Of a DNA stretch of 64,000 nucleotides, positions 12,194 through 25,800 are shown in pieces; the first letter of the stretch is position 1; each line of letters starts with the position of its first letter. Location: positions 4,445,001-4,509,000 of the forward strand of contig OW285196.1 in NCBI GenBank assembly GCA_935421135.1. The letters run 5' to 3'. Below the pieces are notes generated by a model, which saw nothing but the letters and a program-made list of their open reading frames with translations, was not told where the DNA came from and searched no databases. A program made the translations under genes and the position numbers. This DNA is from Bugulina stolonifera (lineage: Eukaryota > Bryozoa > Gymnolaemata > Cheilostomatida > Bugulidae).

Positions 12194-12855
12194 TATATAT
12201 TGATATGGTATATATTGATATGGTATATATTGATATGGTATAGATTGATATGGTATATATTGATACGGTATATATTGATACGGTATATATTGATATGGTA
12301 TATATTGATATGGTATATATTGATATGGTATATATTGATATGGTATATATTGATATGGTATATATTGATACGGTATATATTGATATGGTATATATTGATA
12401 CGGTATATATTGATATGGTATATATTGATATGGTATATATTGATACGGTATATATTGGCATGGTATATATTGATATGGTATATATTGATATGGTATATAT
12501 TGATATGGTATATATTGATATGGTATATATTGATATGGTATATATTGATACGGTATATATTGATATGGTATATATTGATACGGTATATATTGATATGGTA
12601 TATATTGATATGGTATATATTGATATGGTATATATTGATACGGTATATATTGATACGGTATATATTGATACGGTATATATTGATATGGTATATATTGATA
12701 TGGTATATATTGATATGGTATATATTGATACGGTATATATTGATACGGTATATATTGATACGGTATATATTGATATGGTATATATTGACATGGTATATAT
12801 TGATATGGTATATATTGATACGGTATATATTGATATGGTATATATTGATATGGTG
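12194..12855. repeat. 15-bp minisatellite (TATATTGATATGGTA)
   Basis: About 44 direct copies of a 15-bp unit with almost no length variation. The main variation is T/C at one position (GATATGG or GATACGG). Because 15 is a multiple of three, all frames stay open as pentapeptide repeats on both strands. These are artefacts of the repeat, not genes. The left segmental copy near 2200 lacks the array, so it arose or expanded after the duplication. Confidence 0.97.
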
Positions 12856-13410
12856 GTGCTACTAGCTTTCTACCTTATATTACATTTGTAGTTATATGAT
12901 TGAAATATTATACTGGAGTTATGTACAATAACAAGAGCTAGAAGGAACAATCACTATACAGTGATATTGTTGTAATATTGCACATTATTATGGTCATTTG
13001 CATGTACATGTAAGTTGTAGTCATGTGCTCTACATAGTAGCATGGCTACGCAGTTTTAGTAAAGCACCAAAACGATGTTAAGTTTTCCTTCTAACACATG
13101 TGACTTGATATTGTGCATTCTGTAAACGTAATTTACGTTATAAGCATTATCAGTAATTGGGATCACGATTGTCATATTTCAGCTTAGTGTTATTCTAGTC
13201 TATCTATCACAATTTCCACTCAGGTATTTGACATCTAGAGCATAACAAGTGTCAGTCTTGGATGATACGTGAAGCCTTAATGACCTTATAGCTTCTTGTA
13301 TGAGCACAGCAGTAGCACACAATGTACTGAATAGCTGGATAAGGTGAGACAGTCATAAGCTAGCACCAAATTATAAAGACAAATTTCAATAATTATATAA
13401 CGATCAGCAG

Positions 13411-16400
13411 ATGGAGGATAGCAAAGATGCAAGAGACCACCAGATGGAGGCTAGCACAGATTCGACAATCCATTGTACAGATGGACATACAGAGACAGCC
13501 AACCAACCTAGAATTGGAAGTTGTATCAAGTTGACGGACAACCTTAAATATGGAGGGCCAAGTACTAGGAAGGACAAGGGGTATGCCTGGTGTGTGCTGA
13601 TAATGTCATTCTTATCACATTTCACCCACACTGGGTTTACGTACGGAGTGGTTGGTAACTTAACTATTGCACACAAGGACTTCTTCAACATTGACCTCCA
13701 ACAGAGCAGTCTTATTGGAACTGTGCATACATCTCTGCTTTTCATGTTCGGTAAGTGACAGAAATAAATAGGTCGTAGCACTTCCTATTAGCAGGGTTTG
13801 TAGTTACAACTGGGAACTTGATGTCTTGTTGATTGCCTTCTTCTGCTGCAGAGAGGAGTTAAATTGCTGTACAATGAACCTAGAACACAGTTCTGATAGA
13901 CCATCTTTACTATTACATTCTTACAAAACCTCTGCACCAGTTTTCTCCTCCATATTTATTAAACTCTGGCTTCATTACAAGCAGTTATTATTTCACTTTG
14001 ATGCATTGCAGCTTCAGCTAAGCTTAAAACTATATTTTCAAGTTGGTGAGTAGATTTCCTTTTCTTGAAATTAATGGACAAGGGCGGGGGGGGGGGTAGA
14101 GGGTGGGTGAGGAGTTGGGGGATGGGATGGGATGCGGGTTGCAAGTATAATTATCTCTGTACTTAGCTTTGTTGATTTGTCCAGAGCTTTGGACCCAGAA
14201 ATAAACCATTTGGCACATAAAAATATGTTATAAATCAAGATTATGACTATGAATTAGCATATTTATATTTTATTTCTGATTCATAGCACCAATAGCCTCA
14301 GTGATGGTCAAAAAGATTGGATGTAGATCCACTCAGATATTTGGAGGGGTGTGCGTGCTTCTGGGACTAGGGCTATCTTCATTAGCTAGCAAGCAATGGC
14401 ATGCCATCTTATTGTTTGGTGTTCTCTCTGGTAAGTGTTGGACAAAAGGACAATCAAGGTATACTAGAGTAGCAACGAAAAAGCACTACCTTCTGCTTTT
14501 GTTTTGTTATAAAAGCCAGGCTAATCACTATTTTCTCCATTTTGCACTTATAAAAGTTTACATTTACTTAGAAGAGAGCAGTTGAATAAAAGACACAAAC
14601 AAAGATAAACAAAGATAAACAAAGATAAACAAAGTTACAAAGATATTAATGTAAGGTCCCTCACACTTGACAAATAGGTTAATCATGATGTCGTATGCAT
14701 GTAGAATGATGCAAAAATTCCCTTCCATATGGCTCAAGTGAGGTGAACAGTTTCGGGATATAGAGCCTATTACACTGACTCTATGCAGTGACATGGAAAC
14801 GGTGGAGAAAATACTTTATTGCTGTTGCTAACACATTACAGCATCAGCTGTGAGCTTACAGGTTCAGCTTAGATAAAATGTCTGAATAAGAGACAAAGTG
14901 GTCCAGTAGGTAAAGCCAGTTTAGTTGATTGCTAGCCTTCTGTTGTACTGGCTAGCGTAGTGCACGCCCATCAGTGCCATCAATTAACATTGTACATTGT
15001 ATATTCAACCAGTTTATCTGAAATAAATCCCATAATTGAAGTCGTCGTATACAATACTGCCCAATTACAACAGGATTTTACGGGTGCCGAGCCTTGAAAA
15101 AACTAAAATTTTCATCTTTCCTAGATGAATAAATGGTTTGTCTTTGGGTCAGGGACAGCACTCTGTCAGCCTAATCAGAAGACACTGTGTCTCTGGTAAA
15201 TGCACCTTTAGATGTAGAAAATGTCCAGAAGACACAATAAAGTGTTCCTCTGGATAAATTTTTCAAGGCATAGTGAGATAGGCAGGTGTGCTCCATGACT
15301 TTGTGTCACCACATGGGATCAGCCAATATGCTCAACTCATATGCAGCTATAAATAATACACACCTAAGCAGGTGGTACAATGTATATAAAATACCACAAA
15401 CATATTCAATCATGACAGCCTGCCATCATCATTATTATTAATTACCAAACCAGTAGTCAATTATGGCAAAGCAAGGTATATACATACCAAAAGTCAGTAC
15501 AAGATTAATTTGTTTTTATTCCTGTCTTCTGAACCCCAAGGAAGGAAATTGGGCCTGAAAGAATTTGCTTGCCTCCTGAAACTTATCTCCTGACCAATAT
15601 GTCATGCAAAGACACAATCATGTTATCTACTACTGTATGTGCTGACAATTTGAAATGCACCGCAATGCAATAATTCATGTATTATATTTCACAGGTGTCG
15701 GAGTTTCCTCTACCTATATCTCAAGCTCAGCCATCTTGCCCTATCACTTTGGGAAGCACAGAAGGCTAGCCTTTGCTTTTGTCTCTGTGGGTACATTCAT
15801 TGGTACAGCTGTGTGGCCTATACTGTCTCAGCACCTCATAGCAAAATACAACTACTCTAAGGCTATGGGAATCATGGCTTCACTACAGGTGTTACATGTG
15901 TGTGCTGGAGTGACCTTCTGTCAACCTTCAGAAATTGGTTAGCTTTCATTTCTACCTCTCCACTCCTATGTACAGTTATTTCCTAATAGGTTATCTGTTT
16001 TATAGTCAGAGACTGTTTTCTATTTTACATTGTAAATGCAAAGCAACAATTTTGTTCAACTCAAAGGCTCGTCAGAAGCCAAATGATAGTGCGTGTTCAT
16101 CGATACCACATGCCAAGATCTTGCATGGCATTATGTAGGTCAGATACTTATGGTGCCATACGCGTACTTCTCTCTACCAAGTAGATTTTTCTAATGGTGG
16201 GTAAAATCAAATCACAACATATGATAGCATGTTCCTGTTCGTAAACCTTTGCTGCTCAAGTTAGAAAATGTGTTGAGATGAAGAAACACAGATTTTGCCA
16301 ATATTCTATTTTCCTGGCGCTATCCAAATGCAATAGACGTTATTTGTTACTACTGCCGGAACTTTATTGACACGTACATACGGGTACATTGTGTCGGCAT

Positions 16401-19400
16401 CATCTAATGTGCACTGAACACACTATGTACATGTACATGTACACGTAGGCTTACTTGTGCGCTTTATTCTGAGAGCACACATTGTGATGTGGGTAGTTGG
16501 AATTAAATCTGGGTCGAAACAATCAATCAAGGCGTCACTTGCTCACATAGGCTCTGAATATACAAGTAATTACTGTTTGCTAAAGTTATTTAGTTGCAGG
16601 TTGCATCACATATTCGTAGTTTCCTGTGATAATGAAGAAGTGGACGATGTAAAGCTCTCTCAGCTGGAGTCTGCGAGCAACCAGAAGAGTGTTACTAATG
16701 ACGGCGGTGCAGATGGCGCTGGTGTTCATGGTAACGGTGCTGGTGGCGGTGCTGACGGCGGCGGTGTTGACGGTGGTGGTGTTGACGGCGGCGGTGTTGA
16801 CGGCAGCGGTGTTGACGATGGCGGTACTGATGGCAGTGGTGCTGATGACGGGAACAAGGACATAGATATAGTACAAGGTGAAGGGTACACCAACAATGCA
16901 CTTGATGTGAGTTGTCATTATTAGAGTCTAGGCCCGAGAGGGTAGGGTTTCATGGTGTTGGTATTAAGGCTATGATATGAAGAAATACACCATTAACTCA
17001 AGTAATTTTCAGAAAATTGAGAACATCAGAAGCGATTTTGAGTTGCACTATTGATTCCATAACTAAGATAAATCACAGAATACTAAGTCACCATATGATA
17101 CACTGGAAATTTTACAGGAGGAACACGAGGAAGTAACTGCTGACAACTCTTCACGTTTCGAAGACCAGAGAACATCACATTCATTAAAGAGAGATATCGT
17201 CACACTGCTAAAATCAGCAAAGGTAAGTAAAAGCTCCTGGTCACTTTCCATAGCATGATCCTATGTATACTGCCAACAGCATTGAACTACTATTTTACTG
17301 CCACTCATTATAGTAATATGTATTTCACTCTTTCATGTTAGTCATGTGAAAAGTGTCTATCTAGCAAAGAGCAGGTAGACATCATTATGGCCAGCTAAGA
17401 GTGCAACACTGGTATCAACCCTGAGCACTTTATACTCTAGTAGAAAATGACGCTTGTAAGAACATTTCAAGCTGTTACATTGATTGTGTTCATAACTCTG
17501 CCTCTGCGCAGACATGAAAATGTTATTATATTATTAGGTGTGGATGCTGCTGATCAACTGTATGCTATGGAATGCTGGCAATGGTTCCTTCCATGTGCTA
17601 ATCAATGACTATATGGTTAACCAAACACCACTCTCTGTGGAGGAGGTAGCATTAGGCATCACAATCTTAGGTAAAACTGTATTGTAAGCTGTATGTTTTG
17701 TGACAATCGAAATACACTAAAAAATAGCATGAGATATTTTTGTCTGCATTTTTGCCACTTTCAAATTTACAATTGTAGAATTGAAATGTTCATATCATGC
17801 GCTTAATATATAAGTTTACTTGTCGATGACTGTACTGTACGTACCCGAAATGTATGCATGCCATGTTATAATGCTGTAGGAATAGCAAAGGTAATCGGTA
17901 GCCTTCTAACTCTGGCTACAAGTCCTCTCAAGTTTGATAGACTAAACCTTCATTTTGCTGCTGTCATTGTTTACAGTTTGATGAGTGTTGCTGTACCATT
18001 CTGTGGTACAAAGGTAAGACAACTACAATATACATGTATATCTGCTAGGATGACCACTGTCCACTATTCTGAAAATATATCTATGTACTATTTAATAGCA
18101 AGGGAATTATCTGTACATGTATTTTCAGTGGAGGCTAATGGGTAACAGCGATTTAAAGTACTATACTGTGTTGACTAGAGACTTGGGCCTTACAATGGGA
18201 GCAGGAGCACCACTGTGTACTAAGACTGACTATATCTGGCTATATTTGACTATATTTGAATAGAAAACTGACGCATAAAACGTTTGTTTGTTTAACAGGG
18301 AGCCTTTTATGCTACAGTCGCCATATGGGGAGCAGCGTTTGCCATGTCTATAGGAAATCTGCTAGCTGTCGTCCTTGAGCTGTGTGGAGCTGAACTTCTT
18401 GCTATGCTATTTGGACTAGAACTGGTGTCTGAAGGATTAGGTTCTCTTATAGGAATCCCTCTACTCAGTAAGTATGCATTGGTAGAACAACACATTAATA
18501 TTCTCTGCCAATTTCTAACTGCTAATACATAGGAGAGAATACAACTCCACTGTGAAATGAAATGGCACATGATATCAAACTTTGTGCTCACAACTGGGTT
18601 TACTATATCATGCACCTGTGACTGCCCACAGTTTCATAGCGATAGCACAGATCTACATACACATGTATTACATATGTGCTAAGTATAGTGTAAATATATT
18701 ACTAATCTATGGTCTAGATGTGGAAGAGACAGTAAGTCAAAGAAATATTCTTCTACACAGTGGTCAGAGTTAAGGAAGCGCGTGGGGTGGGGGGGGGGGG
18801 AGCGCAATCCCCCACCATAAACTTCAAGGAGTCTCTCAGACTGATAGACCTCCTGCAGATTACTATTATAATAACAATTCTAATTGGACCATATTATTTT
18901 ATCTTACATGTAAGATCTTTGACCATATTTCAACCTGAAGTTTTTGGATTTTGCACCATTTCGTTAGGTGTCTAATTTTGATAAAGTTTCCAGTTTCCGG
19001 GAGGGCACTCAGGTGCCCCTCCCGGACCCTCTCCGCCTCCTCGAGGGTTCGCCTCCTTGGCGCAGCGCGCCCACTGTTCAGGCGCTGTACACTCTCAAGT
19101 GATTATGTCTGTTAGCCTAGAGATCTCCCATCTCTTTTCTTAGACTTTGACCACTGCTTCTACATGTACATTGCAAGTCAGAGTAACTCTGCTGAAGGTT
19201 ATGAATGTACATGTAAATATAATACATGTAAATATAATACATGTAATGTACGGTGTATGTACATGTATATCGTGTTATGTAACTATGTGCAATGTGGGCA
19301 GTCACACAATATTTGTTGTCAATCCAATAAGATGCTTCTGGATAATTGTAGCCCTTCTCTCTGTGCAAACCAAACCAGAGTATGGGATGGTGGTGGCTGG

Positions 19401-19473
19401 CTGTGTTGGAGTGTGTGGGAGTCTTGTTCTCCTGCCAGAGATGATCAACAGACTTAGAAGAAAGAAATGTTAA
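13411..19473 (+). CDS. MFS transporter, monocarboxylate-transporter-like (9 exons)
   Basis: Exons: 13411-13750, 14287-14430, 15695-15937, 16620-16906, 17118-17222, 17538-17670, 17880-18013, 18299-18467, 19352-19473. Phases agree throughout and give 558 aa. Twelve hydrophobic segments can be read. The first six include WCVLIMSFLSHFTHTGFTYG, SSLIGTVHTSLLF and IFGGVCVLLGLGLSSLAS. The last six start at VWMLLINCMLWNAGNGSFHV. The start after GYAW and the FGKHRRLAFAFVSVGTFIG stretch between TM4 and TM5 are typical of SLC16-type MCTs. The large cytoplasmic loop after TM6 (exons 4-5) carries a Gly/Asp repeat (GGGVDGGGVDGGGVDG). MCTs move monocarboxylates or related organic acids with protons; the substrate here cannot be told. 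A decayed duplicate of exons 1-2 lies at 2440-3240. The acceptor of the last exon is the least certain junction. Confidence 0.85.
18770..19085. repeat. GC-rich repeat-like insert in the last transporter intron
   Basis: The stretch begins with a G-run (about 18788-18800) and ends in GC-rich DNA unlike the AT-rich surroundings. It includes a hairpin at 18997-19025 (CCGGGAGGGCAC, loop TCA, then GTGCCCCTCCCGG with one bulge). The mid-section is AT-rich and non-coding. I infer a dispersed repeat, possibly the 3' end of a retroelement; its boundaries are not clear. Confidence 0.4.
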
Positions 19474-19560
19474 TACTTGTCTCGGCTGTATAAGTATAGG
19501 TGTATGACGATATTATATTGTTTGCAGACATAGCTTAGATCTGATCTTATTATAAACTAG

Positions 19561-19566
19561 AATAAA
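19561..19566 (+). terminator. Poly(A) signal of the transporter gene
   Basis: A canonical AATAAA lies about 90 bases after the transporter stop codon, on the coding strand. A second AATAAA lies near 19718. Either could direct 3' end formation. Confidence 0.55.
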
Positions 19567-19853
19567 GTGCATCCCTATAATTACATGTACCACATTGTGC
19601 GGTGTATCATATTATTATAATGATGTGAAGAAACTGTCTGTAAAAGATGTGCTTACACGAATAACAACATTAATTTATTTTTCTAATATATTTTGTTCCC
19701 AACACTGAGCTTTGAATAAAAATCAATCAAGTACAATACAAGAAAACATTTCGGATGGTCTACGTACAACACAGCATAAATAATATAGTAAGACAACCAT
19801 TGAACAATCATAGTGTACACCAACGAGGTCTATTTCATTGTCCATGGGTCTAT

Positions 19854-22800
19854 TTAACTGTCCATGGGTTTAACTGTCCGCACATATCTTTTAAGGATTT
19901 TACTCCATCTATTTCTATGAGATGCTTTCATAGGAATGGCCCGTATCCCTAGCCTATGACTTCTTCCACGGCGTCTTTTCAAACTTGTCTCCCTCTGCTT
20001 ATCAGAGCGTACCTACATAGATAACAAGATGCCACAATTGCATATAAACTACTGTAATAGTTCAACTTCACTTAATTCAGCATTTCATTATAGAAGTTAT
20101 TTTCTCAAAATATGTGCATTTGTTTCAGCTGCCAAACAATCATAATTTATGGTTTTCTGGAAGTTGCTTGTAAGTAAAATGTCTTATTAGGCTCATACAC
20201 AGCCCTACTTGTATCAAATATGTACATAAATTGAGAGGGGAAGACTTCTAATTACGATCAATAGCTTATAATTAGTGCCTATGCCCGGAATGATGGCACT
20301 ATACAGGTAATACTGTTATAATCATAGAATAGTATAAAAATCCCCACATGTACTTTTATATGTGGAGGTTTTTATACTATTCTATGATTTTTTTTTATTA
20401 GTGTGTTTATTGCTATTTTTGAAAGATATAAAAGGTATTAAAAAGACATATAAAAAAGCAAAGGGACAAACCAGATAGCCCGAAGCTAGAGAAAAGGCTG
20501 CTCAACTAAAAAGCTCTTCACCGCCGCAGAACCACCCCACCAAGGACGACAGGGACATGCAGTTTCCACTCGACCTGTATAGTACCATCATTCCAGGGAT
20601 GGGCGCTAATAATAAGCTATTGATCGTAGTTAGAAGTTGTCTCCTCTTCAAGTAGTCTTTTTAGATTGAGAGAGAACAACTTCTAATTATGACTCATAGC
20701 CTACTTATTAGTGCCATGATTCTGGTACATTCTACAATCTATTTTTTTTACAATTGAGCATCTGGTATGATTTTGTTACGAGATTTCTTCACCACAAACA
20801 GTATAAGAAGGTGTCTTACCTTTGTCACACTTTTTTTCGGTGAATACGCAGGCGATGGGAGTCTACCAGATTGACGGTGAGGTGCTTTACCATGCTTAGC
20901 CGACATCGACTGTGTTTCCCCATTTTCTGTCTTATCTTCGCTAGTTCTGCCATTCTCTTCAGTAAGAGCTAGCTGCTCTTGCCTTTCTGGGCTAGGTACA
21001 GCCTCATCTTCACCATTAGTTTGTCTTTTATCAGGTGTGAGATCATCAACAGCACCCTCTTGAGTTGAACCCTTCACAATGTTTTCATGAATTTCATTTT
21101 CTCCATTTCCTATTTTTGTATTTTCCTTAGTGTCATAAGCTAAGATATCCTCATCTTCACTGGTTACTTTGACACAGCGTTCACCAACCGCGTCACCAAC
21201 TGTGTCGTCAACTGCCTCACCAACCGCGTCATCAACTGTGTCATCAACTGTGTCACCAACTGCCTCACCGACCGTGTTATCAACTGTGTCATCAACCGTG
21301 TCATCAACTGTGTCATCAACCGTGTCATCAACTGTGTCATCAACTGTGTCATCAACTGGGTCATCAACTGTGTCATCAACTGTGTCATCAACTGTGTCAT
21401 CAACTGTGTCACCAACTGTGTCATCAACTGTGTCACCAACTGTGTCATCAACTGCGTCACCAGCTGTACCATTAACTGCGTCATTGACTGTGTCAACCGC
21501 TTGTTCTTTTGTGTTTTCACCTGATTTGTTGGCCTCTAGGAACCATTCCTCCTCTTCAAACGGTGGTTTCTGGTACAAAAGAAACAAACAGCTCTCATAT
21601 GCCAAAGCAAAGGTTTACATCTCAATATAAACACAGGCTAATACATGTATGTACAGTATCTCAGACAGATGGACAGAGTTACAGACAGACGGACGAAAAG
21701 ACGAACAGACAGACGACGAACAGACAGGCGGACAGACAGAGGCAGACAGATAGACAGACAGAGGCAGACAAGTGGACATTAAAGTTTCTATGGCATTCAG
21801 CATTGGAGGCATGGGCACTAATAAGCTATTGATCATAATTAGAAGGAAAAAAGAGAAAGATAAATTGGGAGAGGACAACTTCTAATTACGATCAATATCT
21901 TATTAGTGCCCATGAGTGGAGGTGTCGCATGTTATATGGATATAAAGCACCTGTAACTTTAAGTTTATGCTTACTACAGTGTGTGACTCAAAGTTAGAGG
22001 TGGACACACTTTGTATGCCCTCCGGCATCTTCACCTGTAGCACTGGTGACACAGTCATCATTGTAGATTTATTTGCTTTACATTTGCATGATGCAATTGC
22101 ATGTACATTGGCCACTTCTTAGTACAATTATAGCAATAAGTCCGGCGGCACAACACTCACATTTCATTCTGGATTCCAGAAGCACTATTTCTATCACGCC
22201 AATGTTGATAGAATAAATACACAACACAAAATATACCTATACACACCTAGTCCTCTAACCTACACAGTGTACAGTGTACAGTAAGGTGAGTTTCTCACCT
22301 CCCAAGGTATGCATGACGTCAAGTGAATACCATCTTCATCGTCGGTGTCCATTACATCACACTGCGGGACTAGTTGGTCTACTAATGACCCACTGGTGTC
22401 AGCTACCGCCAACTCTTTTTCATTTATTGAAGAATCTCGATCATCGCACACAGCTGGTTGAGAGAGCGATGTCGTGTCTGTGCGTTCTGGTGTCGTGTCC
22501 ATGCGTTCTGATATTGGATTGTCTGAACTGGTGGTATTTTGTGTGATATTCGATACAAGTTCGTAAAGCCAGTGTTCATCACTTTCAACTGCAGGCTGAA
22601 TAACAAATTCAACATTGGTTGCTGTTGTTTACCTCAAACTACAAGAAGCTGGGCAATTCATAAACTTTTATTGTAAAACAAAATCCTACAATTTACAAAT
22701 CGTTAACCATTTGTGAAACTTCCATTTAGGATGTTTATCATCATCATCATCCACTTAAGGTTTGTTATTGTGAATCTCTATTTTACTAAGACATTGTCTC

Positions 22801-25800
22801 AGTCAACGTGTATACCAAGGATCCTTGTTTTGGTGCCATAAGCAGAGTAGAACTGTTCCAGGAATAGCAGTGTGAGGGAAAATAAAAAAATGGGAGGGAA
22901 TAAAAGTAGATAAAAGCTGAGGACTGAAGACTAAGATCCAGCTCGACTACATATAACACGGTCACTGGTAACTCTGGAGCACAGGCTTACAGTGTACATA
23001 AAACTAAAAGTACAAGAGGGTGCTGTTGAGCAAGCATTTTGGTGGTAAGCGTCAGATGCTATAGCTGTAATAAATAAAATGGAGTGGTATGATGAGCAAA
23101 TTAATAGACCGAGCCATGTGATGGTATTTACATGTACTAAAGTACTGTGGGGTGTTTTGGGAGCATTCAGTTCTGATTGAGTGAACCTGACATTCATGTT
23201 TCCGGTTTCACACTGATAAGAAATATCGCCACATGAAGCTTACCTTTGGACGACCTTTGGGAACAGAAGATGCTTGAGATGCTGCTGGTGTTGATTTTGT
23301 GGCGGCCTTTCTTCTCATTACTCTTTTACTGATTCTCCTCTTGGGTTTGGGAGAAGTATCTAATCCAATGTACTAAGTAGGAGACAATAAGTTGTGCATC
23401 AAAACACAGCTACAGGGCTGTATCTAAATGTAGGATGAAAATCAGAATTCACTAAGCCAGGACACATGAAAATAAGGTATGCAGCAACCCGTCATACATG
23501 CTACTGCTTTAGGCACTGAAGGAAAGCTAGATGGATCAGTCAACCCTGGCATGGGTTATATGTGCATGACCAGTACATGTGTTTATGCTTTACATAGAAT
23601 TATGTATGTTTCACATTTTAGCCTTGGCATACGAGCTGTATTTAGGGATTTTTACAAGAGAACTTATGGTTTTCAACTCAAATAAGCTGTCCGTACTTCA
23701 CTGCAGACAAATTACGCCCCTCCATTGAGCTATAAATAATACATGCTATGTCTCTGACTTTCATCAGAAGAACTTGGTGAGTACTGCAGCTCTGTCCAAG
23801 TGTGAATCGGTGTGATTGCACTGACTATATTACGAATGAGACATACCTTGCCCTGCATAAGATCAGCCGCCCTGTAGTGAACCGCAGTATTGATGTGTGA
23901 GAGCATAGAAGGTGCAGATATCATTTTATACTTCACATGTACTCGGACACAGCCAATGACATTCAAGGGACCTTGACCATAGGTCAGTCTAAACTTGACT
24001 TGTAGTGGAGAATCCATATCATAGTTGATAGGGCACTAGAAATTTGAATTAGTTCGAGGTAAAAGTTACAGCGGAGATCATAAAAGATATAATGTTGTGC
24101 TTAATGATAGCTATAAATATGCAGTGGTGAATAGTCTGAAAGCTTTGGAATTATCTACTCTTAGCCATTGATCTCAAAGAGAGCACGAATCTAAACCTAC
24201 TGTACAGCAGAGAAGAGAATGTACACTAGGTAGTTGTGGTGGAGCGAATAAATGTGCACCAGGTTGTGTAGCCATCAGATTTGCCAAACACAAATTTGTC
24301 AAAAGTAAAACCTGTTTTCTGTGCCATAGAGATGCATTATATACATGTACATGTACATGTACATGTAAATGCTATCATAATGCTATCATAAGTGACGATA
24401 TGGCTGAACCAGGAGAACTATATTTAATAGGTTTTTGTATAGTGCATGTAAACCTAGGGAGCATTAGCATTGTTTTAGCATGCATTTTTCTGTACGATAC
24501 GATCATTGATAGAACAGCGGAACTGCAGGACCATTAACACATATAGTTATAATTCATAGCTCTTGCATTTATAATAACTTAATTTATATGCATGTATAAT
24601 AATTACATGATTATATAATAGCAGAGTGAATAATATTATTGTGCTGCGTGTGTTTAACTTACTGTGGTTTGATAGCTAATGGCTAAATTAGCGACAACGT
24701 GGAATTGGGGATGCTGATCACCTGGCTGAGTCCAAGCCATCTCTAGGATATTTGCCTCCTTTGGGATAGCACCTGGTGATATGGTTATCTAAAAGCAAAG
24801 GAGGTTGAATTAATAAAACAATTGTCATTATATGGGTTGTAATGCACCAATATCTAAGATTACTACACTAGTACGGCTGCTAACACTACTACTAATGACT
24901 AATACTTGCTACTACTACAACTAACAGTATCACAACTAATGACCAACAGAACAAACAATAACTTCGAAGAAATATATATATTCCATTTTTATTCTGGCAG
25001 AGAATAAGTCCAATGGACTTTTGTCCAGAAAACAAGAAGTTTAAGTACACTAAGTAAATAAGATTACAGTGTGAGAAGAAAAAAAGAGAAAAGTAGAGAA
25101 AAAAAAAGCTAAAGTTTGGATTTTACAAAGGCAAACAACTACCGGTAAATTAGTTATAGTAATACATATAAAAATTGCTAGCATGTAGTAAATAAAACCA
25201 GTAGAGTAAAAGATGAGTAAATAAACTAAAAGAAGTACATATAAAATTTTGAGCATTTAGTAGAATAAAACTAATAAAGTACAAGACAGAGTGTTGATAA
25301 AATGAGCTCTAATCAGGAAGCACAAGAATATGGTTTTTGATGGCATTTTTGAAAGATTGCAAAGATTGACTCATCTTTATGTGGTTGGGGAGAACGTTAA
25401 ACCTCCCGGCTCCAAAACCGGCAATGGCAAATCTGAAATTCTCCCTGGAGAGTCTAAAACCTTGGCTCTTTGCTAAGCGCGTTTCACTAGTTAATTTCAC
25501 AGGTAAAAGGTTATAATCGATGACTGGAATTAGGTGGTTAACGAGTTTATAAAAAGACAACATATATAGATATTCAAATCGAAAAGTTAATTTTGTAATG
25601 TTGAATGCTCGGCGGGTGCTTTTTTTAGAGTTGTTAATGTCTATAATTTTTAGACACCGGTTTTCAATTTTCAAAAACTCATTTTTAACGTAATCAGTTG
25701 TGGTGTATAACAGTGGGGCACAGTATTCTAAGTTAGCTCTTATAAGACCTACATACCATAGAGCAGCTAATTTGGGCGATAAAAACTTTCGATTGCGCTG

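Noticed and set aside
12171..12891. Open frames of >200 codons with pentapeptide repeats on both strands
   Set aside because: The 15-bp period leaves every frame open; mutations do not respect any codon frame.
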